Source of the DNA: JAJYIV01 sp964616135
GTDB taxonomy: Bacteria > Patescibacteriota > Patescibacteriia > UBA9934 > GWF2-40-263
Length of the DNA: 48,934 nucleotides
Direction of reading: 5' to 3'
Assembly: GCA_964616135.1 (NCBI GenBank)
Contig: CAZTTQ010000003.1
Location: 1 to 48,934, forward strand
The stretch's first letter is position 1; each line of letters begins with the position of its first letter. Of the stretch, positions 1 to 10,788 are shown piece after piece. The notes under the pieces were generated by a model. The model had not been told where the DNA came from. It did not search any database and worked only from the letters and a program-made list of their open reading frames with translations. Both the position numbers and the translations under genes were made by a program.

Positions 1-2050
<2,050 letters not shown>

Positions 2051-2052
<2 letters not shown>

Positions 2053-2086
2053 AAAAGCGCCCGCTCCCGAAGTCCCGGGGCGGGCG
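2051..2086 (-). terminator. Intrinsic terminator between uvrA and the convergent nucleotidyltransferase gene
   Basis: A CGCCCGC/GCGGGCG stem. On the minus strand it is followed by six T, so it fits best as the terminator of the leftward gene; it may also slow transcription from uvrA. Confidence 0.75.
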
Positions 2087-2093
2087 TTGGCGT

Positions 2094-2951
2094 TTAGGGG
2101 AAGAGGGCGTCGCAGGCCTTGTAGAACTGCCAGGCCTGGCGCGCGAGGTCTCCCCAGAGCTTGTCGAGCGACGACTCGTAGTCGTGGACGCTCTTGAATT
2201 CCTTGCGGAGCCGCTCGGAACCGTGAAGCTTGAACGGCGCCGCGAACAGGCGGCTCCCGTACGCGCGGTTCAGCTCCACGCCGTGCGTGAGCGCCTCGAT
2301 CGCGTCCGGCGCGTCGTGCGCTTCGGCTACCTCGCCGAAGGCGGCGAGGAGTCCCGTGCGGTCCGTGTGCATGACGTCGGTCATGGCGTGCGTGATCTTG
2401 CGCGCCAGATGCACCGGACCGTCCGCGGCCTGCGCCAGCGCGCGGAGGCGCTCGGACGGCGGCATCGCGCGCCAGCGGTGCATCCGCTGCTGCAGGCGGT
2501 TGCGCTGCAGGCCGCGGTATTCCGCCGCCTCGGCCAGGGTGTCGGCAGGGGGTGCGGTGAGGAACGTCCACGGATCCTTGTCTCCCGCGATGAGGCGCGC
2601 TTCCCGCAGATGCGCGTAGAGTCCCGGGCCGATGCTGTTGCCGGGCCGGCGCGCCTCGTCCGCGTCCAGGACGATCATCTGGAGCGGGACGTGCCGGCGG
2701 GCGGCTTCGGTATACAGATTGGCCAAGCGGCCCGTGTGGAGGCGCAGGCCGGCTCCCTCCTTGGCGATGATGATCACGTCCAGGTCGCTGCGGGCCGTGT
2801 GGAGGCCCAGGCCGACGGAGCCGAACACGGCTGCCGACACGGCCTCACCACCGCCCAGTTCCTCTGCCAACGTCCGTTCGACCTGGTGGAATGCCTCGGC
2901 GGTGGGAACCGCACTCTCGAACACGTCTTCGCCGCTGAAAAACCGTCCCAT
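2094..2951 (-). CDS. Pol beta-type nucleotidyltransferase domain protein
   Basis: A 285-residue protein. Residues ~40-75 carry the nucleotidyltransferase signature GSVGLGLHTARSDLDVIII (GS, then DxD), which binds Mg-NTP in the Pol beta superfamily. The remainder is mostly helical, with a DYESSLDKLW tail. The substrate cannot be told: it could be a nucleotidyl- or aminoglycoside-type transferase or the catalytic part of an unusual MNT system, but no HEPN partner is adjacent. The start is chosen at 2951 because GAGGTG lies 4 nt upstream and the promoter is just beyond; the open frame to 3110 would run through repeat DNA. Single gene with its own promoter and terminator. Confidence 0.75.
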   Translation of the reverse strand: MGRFFSGEDVFESAVPTAEAFHQVERTLAEELGGGEAVSAAVFGSVGLGLHTARSDLDVIIIAKEGAGLRLHTGRLANLYTEAARRHVPLQMIVLDADEARRPGNSIGPGLYAHLREARLIAGDKDPWTFLTAPPADTLAEAAEYRGLQRNRLQQRMHRWRAMPPSERLRALAQAADGPVHLARKITHAMTDVMHTDRTGLLAAFGEVAEAHDAPDAIEALTHGVELNRAYGSRLFAAPFKLHGSERLRKEFKSVHDYESSLDKLWGDLARQAWQFYKACDALFP

Positions 2952-2964
2952 GGGACACCTCGTT

Positions 2965-2979
2965 GTGCCACCGTGGCAC
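2965..2979 (-). repeat. Perfect inverted repeat at the start point of the nucleotidyltransferase transcript
   Basis: GTGCCAC-C-GTGGCAC, 7-bp arms around a single base. It begins about 7 nt after the -10 box, so it is either an operator or a DNA/RNA structure at the mRNA 5' end. Confidence 0.5.
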
Positions 2980-2985
2980 GGCCGG

Positions 2986-3014
2986 AACCTAGCGCGTTTT
3001 GGTCCGCGTGTCAA
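2986..3014 (-). promoter_or_regulatory. Promoter TTGACA-N17-TAGGTT
   Basis: Perfect -35 box (3014-3009) and TAGGTT (2991-2986) with a 17-nt spacer. Drives the gene starting at 2951. Confidence 0.8.
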
Positions 3015-3021
3015 CGTACAG

Positions 3022-3054
3022 ACTCCCTCCAACTCCCTCTTGAAAAGAGGGAGA
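3022..3054 (-). repeat. Small palindromic element, copy 1
   Basis: Read on the minus strand: CTCCCTCTTTTCAAGAGGGAG, then TTGGAGGGAGT. The palindromic core and GGGAGT tail match the copies at 3072, 16178 and 35436. It points away from copy 2, which lies 17 bp off. Confidence 0.75.
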
Positions 3055-3071
3055 GGCGCGGGGACCGGCGA

Positions 3072-3104
3072 CCCCCTCTTTACAAGAGGGGGAAACGGGG
3101 GAGT
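3072..3104 (+). repeat. Small palindromic element, copy 2
   Basis: CCCCCTCTT-TAC-AAGAGGGGG, then AAAC and GGGGGAGT. Same design as copy 1 but opposite orientation. No T-run follows the stem, so this is not a terminator. Confidence 0.8.
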
Positions 3105-3108
3105 GCGC

Positions 3109-3136
3109 AAAAAGACCGGCCTTAGCCGGTCTTTTT
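3109..3136 (-). terminator. folD terminator with stop codon in the loop
   Basis: A perfect 12-bp stem, AAAAAGACCGGC / GCCGGTCTTTTT. The folD stop TAA forms most of the 4-nt loop, so the last four codons are the 5' arm. Confidence 0.9.
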
Positions 3137-3958
3137 CTTAAGCTCGCGCGCTTTGAGTACGTTCAGCAGCAGGTACGCCACGGTGAGCGGGCCGCTGCCG
3201 CCCGGGACGGGAGACACCCACCCGGCGACCGGATCCACGGACGAACGGTCCACGTCGCCCATGACGCTCTTGCCGGATTTGGTCGTGCCAACGTCGATCA
3301 CAACGGCACCGGGCTTCAGCAACTGGGCGGTAATGAGACCCGGACGTCCGACTGCCGTGACCAAGACGTCTGCTGTACGGCATCGTTCTACCAGGTGCGG
3401 CGCATGCGGCGAGACGATCTCTGATACCATCCCGCGTTCCTTCAGCAGGGAAGCGAGCGGGGAGGAAAACAATTCACTACCGACTAAGACGGCTTTTTTC
3501 CCCGTTACATTCTGCCCCGTGGCCTCAATCAGCTTCATGACGCCCAAGTGGACGGGCGGGGCCAAGCACGGTTTGCCCGCGGCGCAGGCGGCGGCGTTGT
3601 CTGGATGGAACCCGTCGATGTCCTTGGCGGGATCAATGGCCGGGATAATGCGGTTCGGATCCTGCGTGGGCAGGGGAAGCTGGACCAAGATGCCGTCCAC
3701 GTCGGCACGGGCGTTCAGTTCGTCGATTTTTTCAAGCAACACGTGTTCCCCAATGTCCGCGGCATAGGAGAACTGTTCAAAATGGATCCCCGCCTCCTCA
3801 CACGCACGTTTTTTTAAACCGACGTACACGTGGGAGGCCGGATCGTCTCCAACCAGCAGGACGGCCAGACCGAGCGGTGGGGATAACTTGGCTGCGCGGT
3901 CGCGGACCTTCTCCCGGATGGCTGCGGCGAGAGAGGTTCCGTTCAAGACGATTGCCAT
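3122..3958 (-). CDS. folD: Bifunctional methylenetetrahydrofolate dehydrogenase/cyclohydrolase
   Basis: A 278-residue FolD that interconverts 5,10-methylene-THF, 5,10-methenyl-THF and 10-formyl-THF in the cytoplasm. Diagnostic stretches are YVGLKKRACEEAGI (the catalytic Lys region), QLPLP, DIDGFHP, and near the C-terminus PVPGGSGPLTVAYLL. The usual GRSxxVGxP nucleotide motif is replaced by LVGSELFSSPLASLL, so the cofactor loop is atypical. The start at 3958 is preferred over 4027 because the product then begins MAIVLNG and the -10 hexamer ends 9 nt upstream. With glyA in the same window it supplies one-carbon units. Confidence 0.95.
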   Translation of the reverse strand: MAIVLNGTSLAAAIREKVRDRAAKLSPPLGLAVLLVGDDPASHVYVGLKKRACEEAGIHFEQFSYAADIGEHVLLEKIDELNARADVDGILVQLPLPTQDPNRIIPAIDPAKDIDGFHPDNAAACAAGKPCLAPPVHLGVMKLIEATGQNVTGKKAVLVGSELFSSPLASLLKERGMVSEIVSPHAPHLVERCRTADVLVTAVGRPGLITAQLLKPGAVVIDVGTTKSGKSVMGDVDRSSVDPVAGWVSPVPGGSGPLTVAYLLLNVLKARELKKKTG

Positions 3959-3967
3959 AATGGGCCT

Positions 3968-3996
3968 ATCCTGACAGGGAAAATCGAAAAGATCAA
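3968..3996 (-). promoter_or_regulatory. folD promoter TTGATC-N17-CAGGAT
   Basis: The -10 ends 9 nt before the ATG, leaving room for a leader of only 2-4 nt. No Shine-Dalgarno function is then possible. Confidence 0.5.
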
Positions 3997-4003
3997 GCGG
4001 GAG

Positions 4004-4012
4004 TGGTATACT
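4004..4012 (+). promoter_or_regulatory. Extended -10 promoter (TGGTATACT) for the giant surface protein
   Basis: TG-n-TATACT matches the extended -10 form; I see no good -35. The ATG is 27 nt downstream and has no obvious Shine-Dalgarno sequence. Confidence 0.6.
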
Positions 4013-4039
4013 GTTTCCGTACCGCAAACAATCCCGTCC

Positions 4040-7000
4040 ATGAGGAGGTTCAGGGACATATTGAACACGCTCCGCACCATCATCACCGGGTGGTTGCTTT
4101 TCTCGTTGATGTGGGGAAACGGCGGGTTGCAGGCCGTGTTGTCCGTACCGACGGCCAAAGCTGCCGGGGAGTTCTCCGTAAAGACCGGCTATTACGTAGG
4201 AACTGGTACCACGTTGGCCATAACAGGGCTCGGGTTCCAGCCGGAGGTCGTCATGGTGAAGGCGGAGTCCTCCGCCGGTAACTGGATGTTCAAAACGTCG
4301 GCCATGCCGACTTCCGTCACTGCATATCTGGGTGCTTCGACGTCAGATAATGCTGAATCGGAAATTACCTTCACGTCGGATGGATTCACGCTGTCCCCCG
4401 CCTTGGAAGTGAACACGGTCAACGTCCGGTTCCTCTACATGGCATTCTACGGGTACATGTGTGTGGGAAGTTACACAGGGAACGGTTCTTCCAACCAGGC
4501 GATCTCAAGTGTTGGGTTCCAACCCGATTTGGTCATGGTCCGTAGATCCATTGCGTCGAGCGTCGTGTTCCGTACTTCGGACATGAGCACGAACCATGCG
4601 GCGTTCATTGATTCTGCTTCAGCAAACAACACGACGGGGGTTTATTTTCAGACCTTGAATGCAACTGGATTTACTGTAGGATCCACAGTTAACGTCAACG
4701 CGGGCTCGTATTATTTCCTCGCATTTAAAAACCTGGCAAATAAGTTCAAGGTCGGCACTTTTACCGGGGACGGAACGGACAACCGTAACATTACCGGAGT
4801 GGGATTCTTACCTGATTTCGTCTTCATTAAGCAGAACTCGGCGATCGTTGGGGCCTTCCTCCAGACGGAGTCTTGGGGAGACGCTTCCGTGCTCCCCAAC
4901 TTGAGCTTTCCCGTCGTAAACCACATTCAGTCGTTGCTAGCGGACGGGTTCCAAGTGGGATCCGGCAACAGCGTGAACGTGGTAGGTGTAGCAAGTTACT
5001 ATTTTGCCTTTGGCGGCGCGCCGGATCCGGTCACGTCCGGTAGTTTTTACATGGCCCGCGGATCCTATACCGGCAACGGGACGTCCCAAAGCATTGATAC
5101 GACGTTCCGGCCGGATTTGGTGATGATAAAAGGGAACACCATCCAATACGCCGTCTGGGCCACCAGTCTGGAGCGTGACAATACGCACTATTTTGCGACG
5201 ACGACGCCGTTCACGACAGGCATCACCTCTCTGAATGCCACAAGCTTTTCCGTGGGCGCGCACGCGACCGTGAACTCAAACCTACTGACGTACGAATGGA
5301 TGGCATTCGGAAACGCCACTACTCCGCAACGCGGTGGGGGATCCGCGGAGTTCGTGATCGGTGCGTTTACAGGGACAGGTCTCGCGCGTAGCATTACCAA
5401 TTTGGGGATGGCGCCGGACATGGTCACGGTCAGCCGTAATGGTGCGTCGACTCCCGTTTGGAAAACATCGGCGCCAACCACCGCGGCCGGGACATCCTTG
5501 TATTTTGTTAACACGGCAGATGATGCAACGGCAACACTGATCAACACACTGACGTCGAATGGTTTTACGGTGGGAACCGGTGCCACAGTAAACACGGCCA
5601 ACGCAGTCAACGTATTCTTTGGCTTTAAGGAAGGAGCTAACTTTGACGTCGGTACGTATACGGGAGACGGCGTGGCGGGACGCGATGTGACAGGTCTGGG
5701 GTTTGATCCCGATTTGGTGTGGGTGAAGCGCAGTACGGCGGTTGGTGGCGTTCTTCGCTCCACGTCTTCAACCATCACTGGGACGAACGCCCAATACTTT
5801 CAAAACTTGGCCAACGCGGGCAGCCTCATTACCGGGTTCATTACGGGTGGGTTTGAAGTGGGGACGGCCTCGGAAGTGAACGCAGCCGCGGGTGTCTACC
5901 GCTATGCCGCATGGAATGCCACCACCACGGCCAATCCGCCGAATACCCCCACCAACTCCAGTCCCGCCAATGCGGCAACAGCACAGGATCTAAACCCGAC
6001 ACTCACGGGCTCCGCCTATTCTGACACGGACGGGGACACCCACGCGGCCACGTATTGGGAAGTAGATGACGACTCAAACTTTACTCACCCAGCATGGACG
6101 CGGACGTCTGTGACGGGGGAGACGAGCATTGTGGTGAACACGACCAATGGGACCTTTGCGAACGAGTCGGCGGGAAAAACGGAATTGGACCACAACACCA
6201 CCTACTATTGGCGCGTCAAATATTCGGACGGCGTCTATTCTCCGTTGTCGACCGCCACGTCCTTTACGACCAACGCCATCGTCACGCCGACAAACTCCAG
6301 TCCGGCAGCGGACGCGACGGTGACCAGCCTGACCCCCACACTCACCGCGTCTGCGTTCTCGGATCCGCAGGCAGGCCATACGTCCGCCAGCGCCCAGTGG
6401 CAGATCAGCACGGTCAGCGACTTTTCGACCACCGTGTATGACTCCGGAACAGTCAGTTACACTGCCTCGTTGGCGGTGCCGAGCGCCGTGCTTGCCGATC
6501 GCACCTCCTATTACTGGCGCGTGCGATACAAGGACTCCTCCGACTTTTGGTCGAGCTGGTCCACGGCCACGCGTTTTGCCACCAACGTATCCGTCGTGTC
6601 AGTGACGGGCTTGATCGGTTCTCCGGTTGTCGACCAGGGAGACACCTTGAAAATAGACGCCCGCGTCGCCCTGACCAACGGGACGGCCATCAACGACGCG
6701 ACGGTAACGGTGAATATTTACAACCCTTCCGGGACTAAGGTCGTAGACGCGGCCTCCATGACCTACCTGACGGGTTCCAACGGCGTGTACCGGTATTCCT
6801 ATACGGTTCCCGCTACCAGCGGCAGCTATCTCTATGAGGCGACGGCAGTCAGTAACAGCGTGACGGGTTACGGGGCGGGGAACTTTGAGGTGCGGACCCT
6901 GCAGGCGAACGTGAGCACGATCTCGTCAAACCTCACCTCGTTGTCATCGACGGTTTCCACCATCGCCTCCGACGTCGCAGACATAAAGACGGACGTCGCG

Positions 7001-10000
7001 ACGCTGATCACCCAAATCGGCACCGGCAACATTTCAGCCATCAAGACGGCTACGGACACCATCAACTGGGCAAACGTAACGACAATTGTCTCCAACACGG
7101 GTGCCATCCAGGCTAAAACCGACACGATTGATTGGACGGACGTCGCCGCCATCAAGACCAAGACAGACACCATCGCCTGGGCGGACATCACGGATATCCA
7201 ATCCAAGGTTGATACTCTGGTGACCCAGATCGGTACCGGTAATATTTCAGCCATCAAGACTGCCACGGATACCATTGCTTGGACCGACGTGACCAGCATC
7301 CTCACGGATACGGGGATTATCAAAGCAAAGACGAACACCATCGACTGGACGGACGTCGCTGCTATCAAGACCAAGACGGATACCATCCTCTGGACCGATG
7401 TGACGGGTGTCCGTTCCGTCGTTGATACGCTGGCTTCGGAAATCGGCACTGGCAACATCTCGGCCATTAAGACCAAGACGGACACGGTTGATTGGACCGA
7501 CGTGACGGGGGTCGTGACGGACACGGGGCTGATCAGAGCCAAGACCGACACTATTGATTGGAGTAACGTCACGGCCATCAAGACCAAGACGGATACGATC
7601 AATTGGGCCGACGTCACGGACATTCAGTCGAATGCGGATACGTTGGTGACGGAAATCGGCACGGGCCGCATTTCGGCCATCAAGACGTCTACGGACACGA
7701 TTGACTGGGGCGACGTAACCGGGATCGTGACGGACACGGGCCTCATCAAGGCAAAGACCGACACCATTGATTGGACGAACGTGACGGCGATCAAAACCAA
7801 GACGGATACCATCCTCTGGACTGACGTGACAGGCGTTCGTTCCGTCGTGGACGACCTCGCAACTGAAATCGGTACCGGAAACATTGCCGCCATTAAGACC
7901 AAAACGGATACCATCAATTGGGCGAACGTAACCGGGATCGTGACGGACACGGGCCTCATCAAGGCAAAGACGGACACCATTGATTGGACGAACGTGACGG
8001 CGATCAAAACCAAGACGGACACCATCGCGTGGGCTGACGTCACGGACATCCAAGCAAAGGCCACCAGTATCCAGGCGAACATGGATATCCTGGTCGGTGC
8101 CATGATCGTGACCCAAGGGACGGTCAGTGATGCGTCCGCGACCACAACCTCGTTTGTCTCCTCGTTGACTAATGCGACGACTAATTTCTACAAGAACGCG
8201 GTCATTACATTCACGTCCGGGGCGTTGGACGGCCAGAACCGCCGCATTTCGGCCTATGATGGCGTCACGAAGGCCATTACCGTAGACCCGGCGCTCACCT
8301 CGGCCCCGGCGAACGGCGCCGGCTTCACCATCATTACCCAGAACGTGCGGGTGGAAGAGCAGATGGTGGACCACGAGGCGTTGGAATCCGCGTTCCGCGC
8401 GGACGTCACCAACCGCCTGACATCCATTGAAACGAAGATCGATACCATCACGTCCACGCTGAACGGCGTGGACACGGACCTGTCCGCGACGCAGGCGGTG
8501 GTAGACAACCTCCGCGCGTCCCAAGTATTGAACAGGGAGGTCGTCCTGTCGGACGTCTCGACCGTCGCCGCTTCCGGGGACTATCACGCGACGTTGACGG
8601 TGCAGGACTATGAATCCGATCCGGTGGCGCCGGACGCCGCTCCGCAAATAACCATTTACGACGCCACGGGTGCCACGGTTCAAGCGGCAACGCCCATGAC
8701 CCTGGCCTCTACGGGCGTGTACACGTTTGACCTGACCCTGGCCTCGGACGCCGTGTCCGGCCTGTGGGAATCCAAGGTCACCGTGGACGTCGGCGGGTCG
8801 TCAGACGTCACGCGCAAGGACTACTTCTACGTGACGGGCGCGCCGGCCCAGGTGCTCATTAACAGCATCTCGGACCTGACGGTTCCGTCCATCGCGGCCG
8901 ACATTACCATCACAAACGAAGGAACGGCCCCGTTCGAATACCCGTACGAATGGTGCGTTGTTTCTTCCGTAAACAACGCCTGCGGGGGAGGGGACGACGT
9001 CTACCACGGGTCCGCGGCGAAACTGATCGCCGTCGGGGAGAACTTCAACACGACGCTCTCGGCGACCGTGCCGACGCCGGGCAACTATTACTTCAAGCTT
9101 GTCGCCTACTTTGGAACGGAAGCGTCCGCGGCCAGCCGGTCGTTCACGGCCGTGGCGGACGGCGTGCCGCCGGAACCTCCGCCGACGTCCGGAGGTGGCG
9201 GCTCCAGCTGGGTCTACACCCCGCCCGTACCGGAACCGACGGCGACGGGAGAAGACCCGACGGGCGACCACGCCATGCTCATGCGTGAGCTGTCGGCCAG
9301 CTCCCTCAAGCTGGAAATGATCCTGGAGTCGTTGTCCATGATCTCGCCGGACGTGAAGCAACTGCTCGTCGTCAACGCGGGTCAGACCAGCAGCCTAAAG
9401 GACATCCAGAACAAGGTTTCGGACCTGCGCGCCGTGTCCACGGCCACGCGCCAGATCGTGGAACGCAAGGCCTCGGAGCCGATCGTCCACAGCTACATGA
9501 AGTTCAACTCGGTGGTCATCAGCTTCCTGATCACCAACCCGACCGGCGTGTCGCAAACCCTCAAGTTCAAGGCGTTCCTGCCGGAAGAAGCCAAACCGGA
9601 ATACGTCATGGACTCGCAGGGGTTGAAAGTGGACTACGACACCGACGCAAAACTGTACTTCGTCTCGGGCGACGTCGTGCTGGGCCCGAGCGAAACGGTG
9701 ACGCGCGACGTCGAACTGAAGGACGTGTGGGTGTTCGACAAGGACGAACTGGGCCAAATCAAGGCGCAAGTCGCCAGCATGCTGCCGGTCCTGTCCGGCA
9801 CGCAGTATGAGGCCCAAGGAATCCTGTTGAAGAACGACGTCGATTCGACGATCGACGCGGTGCTCCGCAAACAGGAAAGCAGCTACACGTCGCCGCAGGA
9901 CCACATCGTCGCGTACCGGGAAAACGTCGACCGCGTCGCGCGCGTGCATGAGGAAGTTTCAAAGATGAAAGACTTGGTCGTGCAGGCGGGGGCGTCCCGC

Positions 10001-10297
10001 AGCGTCGTCGGCCAAGTCGGCGGCATTCAGACGTTTGCCACCTGGGGCATTATCGTCGCCATCGTGTTCGGCTTTGGAATGTTGGCCGCCGTCATCTTCG
10101 CGATGTGGCGCCACCAGACCCTGCTGACGGCCGCCGCGCTTGGCATGAGCAAGGACGACCTGGCGGACTACTTGGGCAAGTCCAAGCGGAAAGCTCTGCC
10201 GCCCGCGCCTAAAAAGCCGAGGATCCGACGCAAAAAGGAAGAACCGGAGCCGATTGACCTGCCGCCTCCGCCGGACGCCGAACCCCCGCCCATGTGA
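4040..10297 (+). CDS. Giant repeat-rich cell-surface protein with C-terminal membrane anchor
   Basis: A 2085-residue exported protein. Residues 1-42 form a signal peptide (basic start, hydrophobic GWLLFSLMWG, cleavage near AKA). About 43-630: six beta-rich repeats, each opening like GSYTGNG...GFQPDLVMV. About 631-850: two Fn3-like domains (TPTNSSPA...YYWRVKYSDG). About 850-970: an Ig-like domain. 993-1347: five near-identical 71-residue repeats rich in AIKTKTDTIDWTDV, flanked by coiled-coil-like sequence. Two further Ig-like domains follow, then a Pro/Gly linker, a second coiled-coil-like region, one membrane helix (~2000-2024) and a basic, proline-rich cytoplasmic tail. It is likely a cell-wall-spanning stalk or adhesin. 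The DNA is less GC-rich at the 5' end. It overlaps the next gene by 4 nt. Confidence 0.9.
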   Translation: MRRFRDILNTLRTIITGWLLFSLMWGNGGLQAVLSVPTAKAAGEFSVKTGYYVGTGTTLAITGLGFQPEVVMVKAESSAGNWMFKTSAMPTSVTAYLGASTSDNAESEITFTSDGFTLSPALEVNTVNVRFLYMAFYGYMCVGSYTGNGSSNQAISSVGFQPDLVMVRRSIASSVVFRTSDMSTNHAAFIDSASANNTTGVYFQTLNATGFTVGSTVNVNAGSYYFLAFKNLANKFKVGTFTGDGTDNRNITGVGFLPDFVFIKQNSAIVGAFLQTESWGDASVLPNLSFPVVNHIQSLLADGFQVGSGNSVNVVGVASYYFAFGGAPDPVTSGSFYMARGSYTGNGTSQSIDTTFRPDLVMIKGNTIQYAVWATSLERDNTHYFATTTPFTTGITSLNATSFSVGAHATVNSNLLTYEWMAFGNATTPQRGGGSAEFVIGAFTGTGLARSITNLGMAPDMVTVSRNGASTPVWKTSAPTTAAGTSLYFVNTADDATATLINTLTSNGFTVGTGATVNTANAVNVFFGFKEGANFDVGTYTGDGVAGRDVTGLGFDPDLVWVKRSTAVGGVLRSTSSTITGTNAQYFQNLANAGSLITGFITGGFEVGTASEVNAAAGVYRYAAWNATTTANPPNTPTNSSPANAATAQDLNPTLTGSAYSDTDGDTHAATYWEVDDDSNFTHPAWTRTSVTGETSIVVNTTNGTFANESAGKTELDHNTTYYWRVKYSDGVYSPLSTATSFTTNAIVTPTNSSPAADATVTSLTPTLTASAFSDPQAGHTSASAQWQISTVSDFSTTVYDSGTVSYTASLAVPSAVLADRTSYYWRVRYKDSSDFWSSWSTATRFATNVSVVSVTGLIGSPVVDQGDTLKIDARVALTNGTAINDATVTVNIYNPSGTKVVDAASMTYLTGSNGVYRYSYTVPATSGSYLYEATAVSNSVTGYGAGNFEVRTLQANVSTISSNLTSLSSTVSTIASDVADIKTDVATLITQIGTGNISAIKTATDTINWANVTTIVSNTGAIQAKTDTIDWTDVAAIKTKTDTIAWADITDIQSKVDTLVTQIGTGNISAIKTATDTIAWTDVTSILTDTGIIKAKTNTIDWTDVAAIKTKTDTILWTDVTGVRSVVDTLASEIGTGNISAIKTKTDTVDWTDVTGVVTDTGLIRAKTDTIDWSNVTAIKTKTDTINWADVTDIQSNADTLVTEIGTGRISAIKTSTDTIDWGDVTGIVTDTGLIKAKTDTIDWTNVTAIKTKTDTILWTDVTGVRSVVDDLATEIGTGNIAAIKTKTDTINWANVTGIVTDTGLIKAKTDTIDWTNVTAIKTKTDTIAWADVTDIQAKATSIQANMDILVGAMIVTQGTVSDASATTTSFVSSLTNATTNFYKNAVITFTSGALDGQNRRISAYDGVTKAITVDPALTSAPANGAGFTIITQNVRVEEQMVDHEALESAFRADVTNRLTSIETKIDTITSTLNGVDTDLSATQAVVDNLRASQVLNREVVLSDVSTVAASGDYHATLTVQDYESDPVAPDAAPQITIYDATGATVQAATPMTLASTGVYTFDLTLASDAVSGLWESKVTVDVGGSSDVTRKDYFYVTGAPAQVLINSISDLTVPSIAADITITNEGTAPFEYPYEWCVVSSVNNACGGGDDVYHGSAAKLIAVGENFNTTLSATVPTPGNYYFKLVAYFGTEASAASRSFTAVADGVPPEPPPTSGGGGSSWVYTPPVPEPTATGEDPTGDHAMLMRELSASSLKLEMILESLSMISPDVKQLLVVNAGQTSSLKDIQNKVSDLRAVSTATRQIVERKASEPIVHSYMKFNSVVISFLITNPTGVSQTLKFKAFLPEEAKPEYVMDSQGLKVDYDTDAKLYFVSGDVVLGPSETVTRDVELKDVWVFDKDELGQIKAQVASMLPVLSGTQYEAQGILLKNDVDSTIDAVLRKQESSYTSPQDHIVAYRENVDRVARVHEEVSKMKDLVVQAGASRSVVGQVGGIQTFATWGIIVAIVFGFGMLAAVIFAMWRHQTLLTAAALGMSKDDLADYLGKSKRKALPPAPKKPRIRRKKEEPEPIDLPPPPDAEPPPM
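4166..5926 (+). repeat. Six diverged beta-domain repeats within the giant protein
   Basis: Each unit starts with a GxYTGxG-type turn followed by GFxPDxVxV and lasts roughly 95 residues. The units are diverged in DNA sequence, so this is an old domain array rather than a recent duplication. Confidence 0.75.
7016..8080 (+). repeat. Five tandem 213-bp repeats within the giant protein
   Basis: Copies start at 7016, 7229, 7442, 7655 and 7868, each exactly 213 bp (71 codons) and opening with the IGTGNISAIKT codons. High DNA similarity without frame changes suggests recent duplication or gene conversion and probable copy-number variation. Each unit holds three diverged sub-repeats around KTxTDTIxWxxV. 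Confidence 0.95.
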
Positions 10298-10731
10298 CGG
10301 TAGAAGACTTGGGCGGGCCGCCGAAAGGCGTGACCCCAGCGATCCTCGCGTGCGTGGCAGGTTTGGTCCTGCCCGTTCTCCTCATCCCGGTTATTGCCTT
10401 CACGGGCTCCTCGGAATGGGTCGAAGAACTGGCCAAGGCCGCCGTCGTCCTGTTCCTGGTGCTGGCCGTGCCGGGTCGGACGCGCCAATTGGCGACGGGG
10501 ACCGCGTTCGGCTTCTTGTTCGGCCTGTCGGAAAACGCGCTGTATCTGAACCAGGTGTTCCAGGCGGGGACCGTTTCCACGTTCTGGGAACGGTTCGCCT
10601 GGACCCTGCCAATGCACCTGCTGACGGCCGCGCTCCTCACCGTATCCGGCCTCTGGGGGAAGAAATTCCTCCCCTTCGGCTTTGCCGCGGCGTTGGGGCT
10701 CCACCTGCTGTTCAACCGGCTTGCTGTGTAA
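10294..10731 (+). CDS. PrsW-like intramembrane metalloprotease, compact
   Basis: A 145-residue polytopic membrane protein with about four hydrophobic segments. The conserved pattern of the PrsW/CAAX-protease-like clan is visible: EELAK near residue 45, GFLFGLSENALY near 70, PMHLL near 105, and GLHLLFN at the C-terminus, supplying the Glu and His residues expected for metal binding and catalysis. It is shorter than typical PrsW (about 200 residues). The GTG start overlaps the stop of the giant surface protein (GTGA), so translation is coupled. This suggests that it processes that single-pass protein, but no substrate evidence is visible in the sequence. Confidence 0.7.
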   Translation: MTVEDLGGPPKGVTPAILACVAGLVLPVLLIPVIAFTGSSEWVEELAKAAVVLFLVLAVPGRTRQLATGTAFGFLFGLSENALYLNQVFQAGTVSTFWERFAWTLPMHLLTAALLTVSGLWGKKFLPFGFAAALGLHLLFNRLAV

Positions 10732-10755
10732 AAGACGCCCCTTCGGGCGTCTTTT
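10730..10755 (+). terminator. Terminator after the PrsW-like gene
   Basis: AAAAGACGCCC-cttc-GGGCGTCTTTT; starts on the stop codon and is symmetric, so it could act on both strands. Confidence 0.9.
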
Positions 10756-10758
10756 GCG

Positions 10759-10787
10759 TTGACAAGAGGCCGATTTTGGCGTAGGTT
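10759..10787 (+). promoter_or_regulatory. Promoter TTGACA-N17-TAGGTT
   Basis: Boxes at 10759-10764 and 10782-10787. Begins 3 nt after the preceding terminator and drives the DUF488 pair. Confidence 0.85.
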
Positions 10788-10788
10788 T

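Noticed and set aside
3022..3104. Palindromic elements as ordinary terminators
   Set aside because: No T-run follows the stems, two copies lie inside murB and mnmA, and the nearby genes already have clear terminators (3109-3136).
7016..8080. Regular tandem repeats as a CRISPR array
   Set aside because: The 213-bp units are contiguous, have no spacers, keep one reading frame and encode part of the giant surface protein; no cas genes are present.
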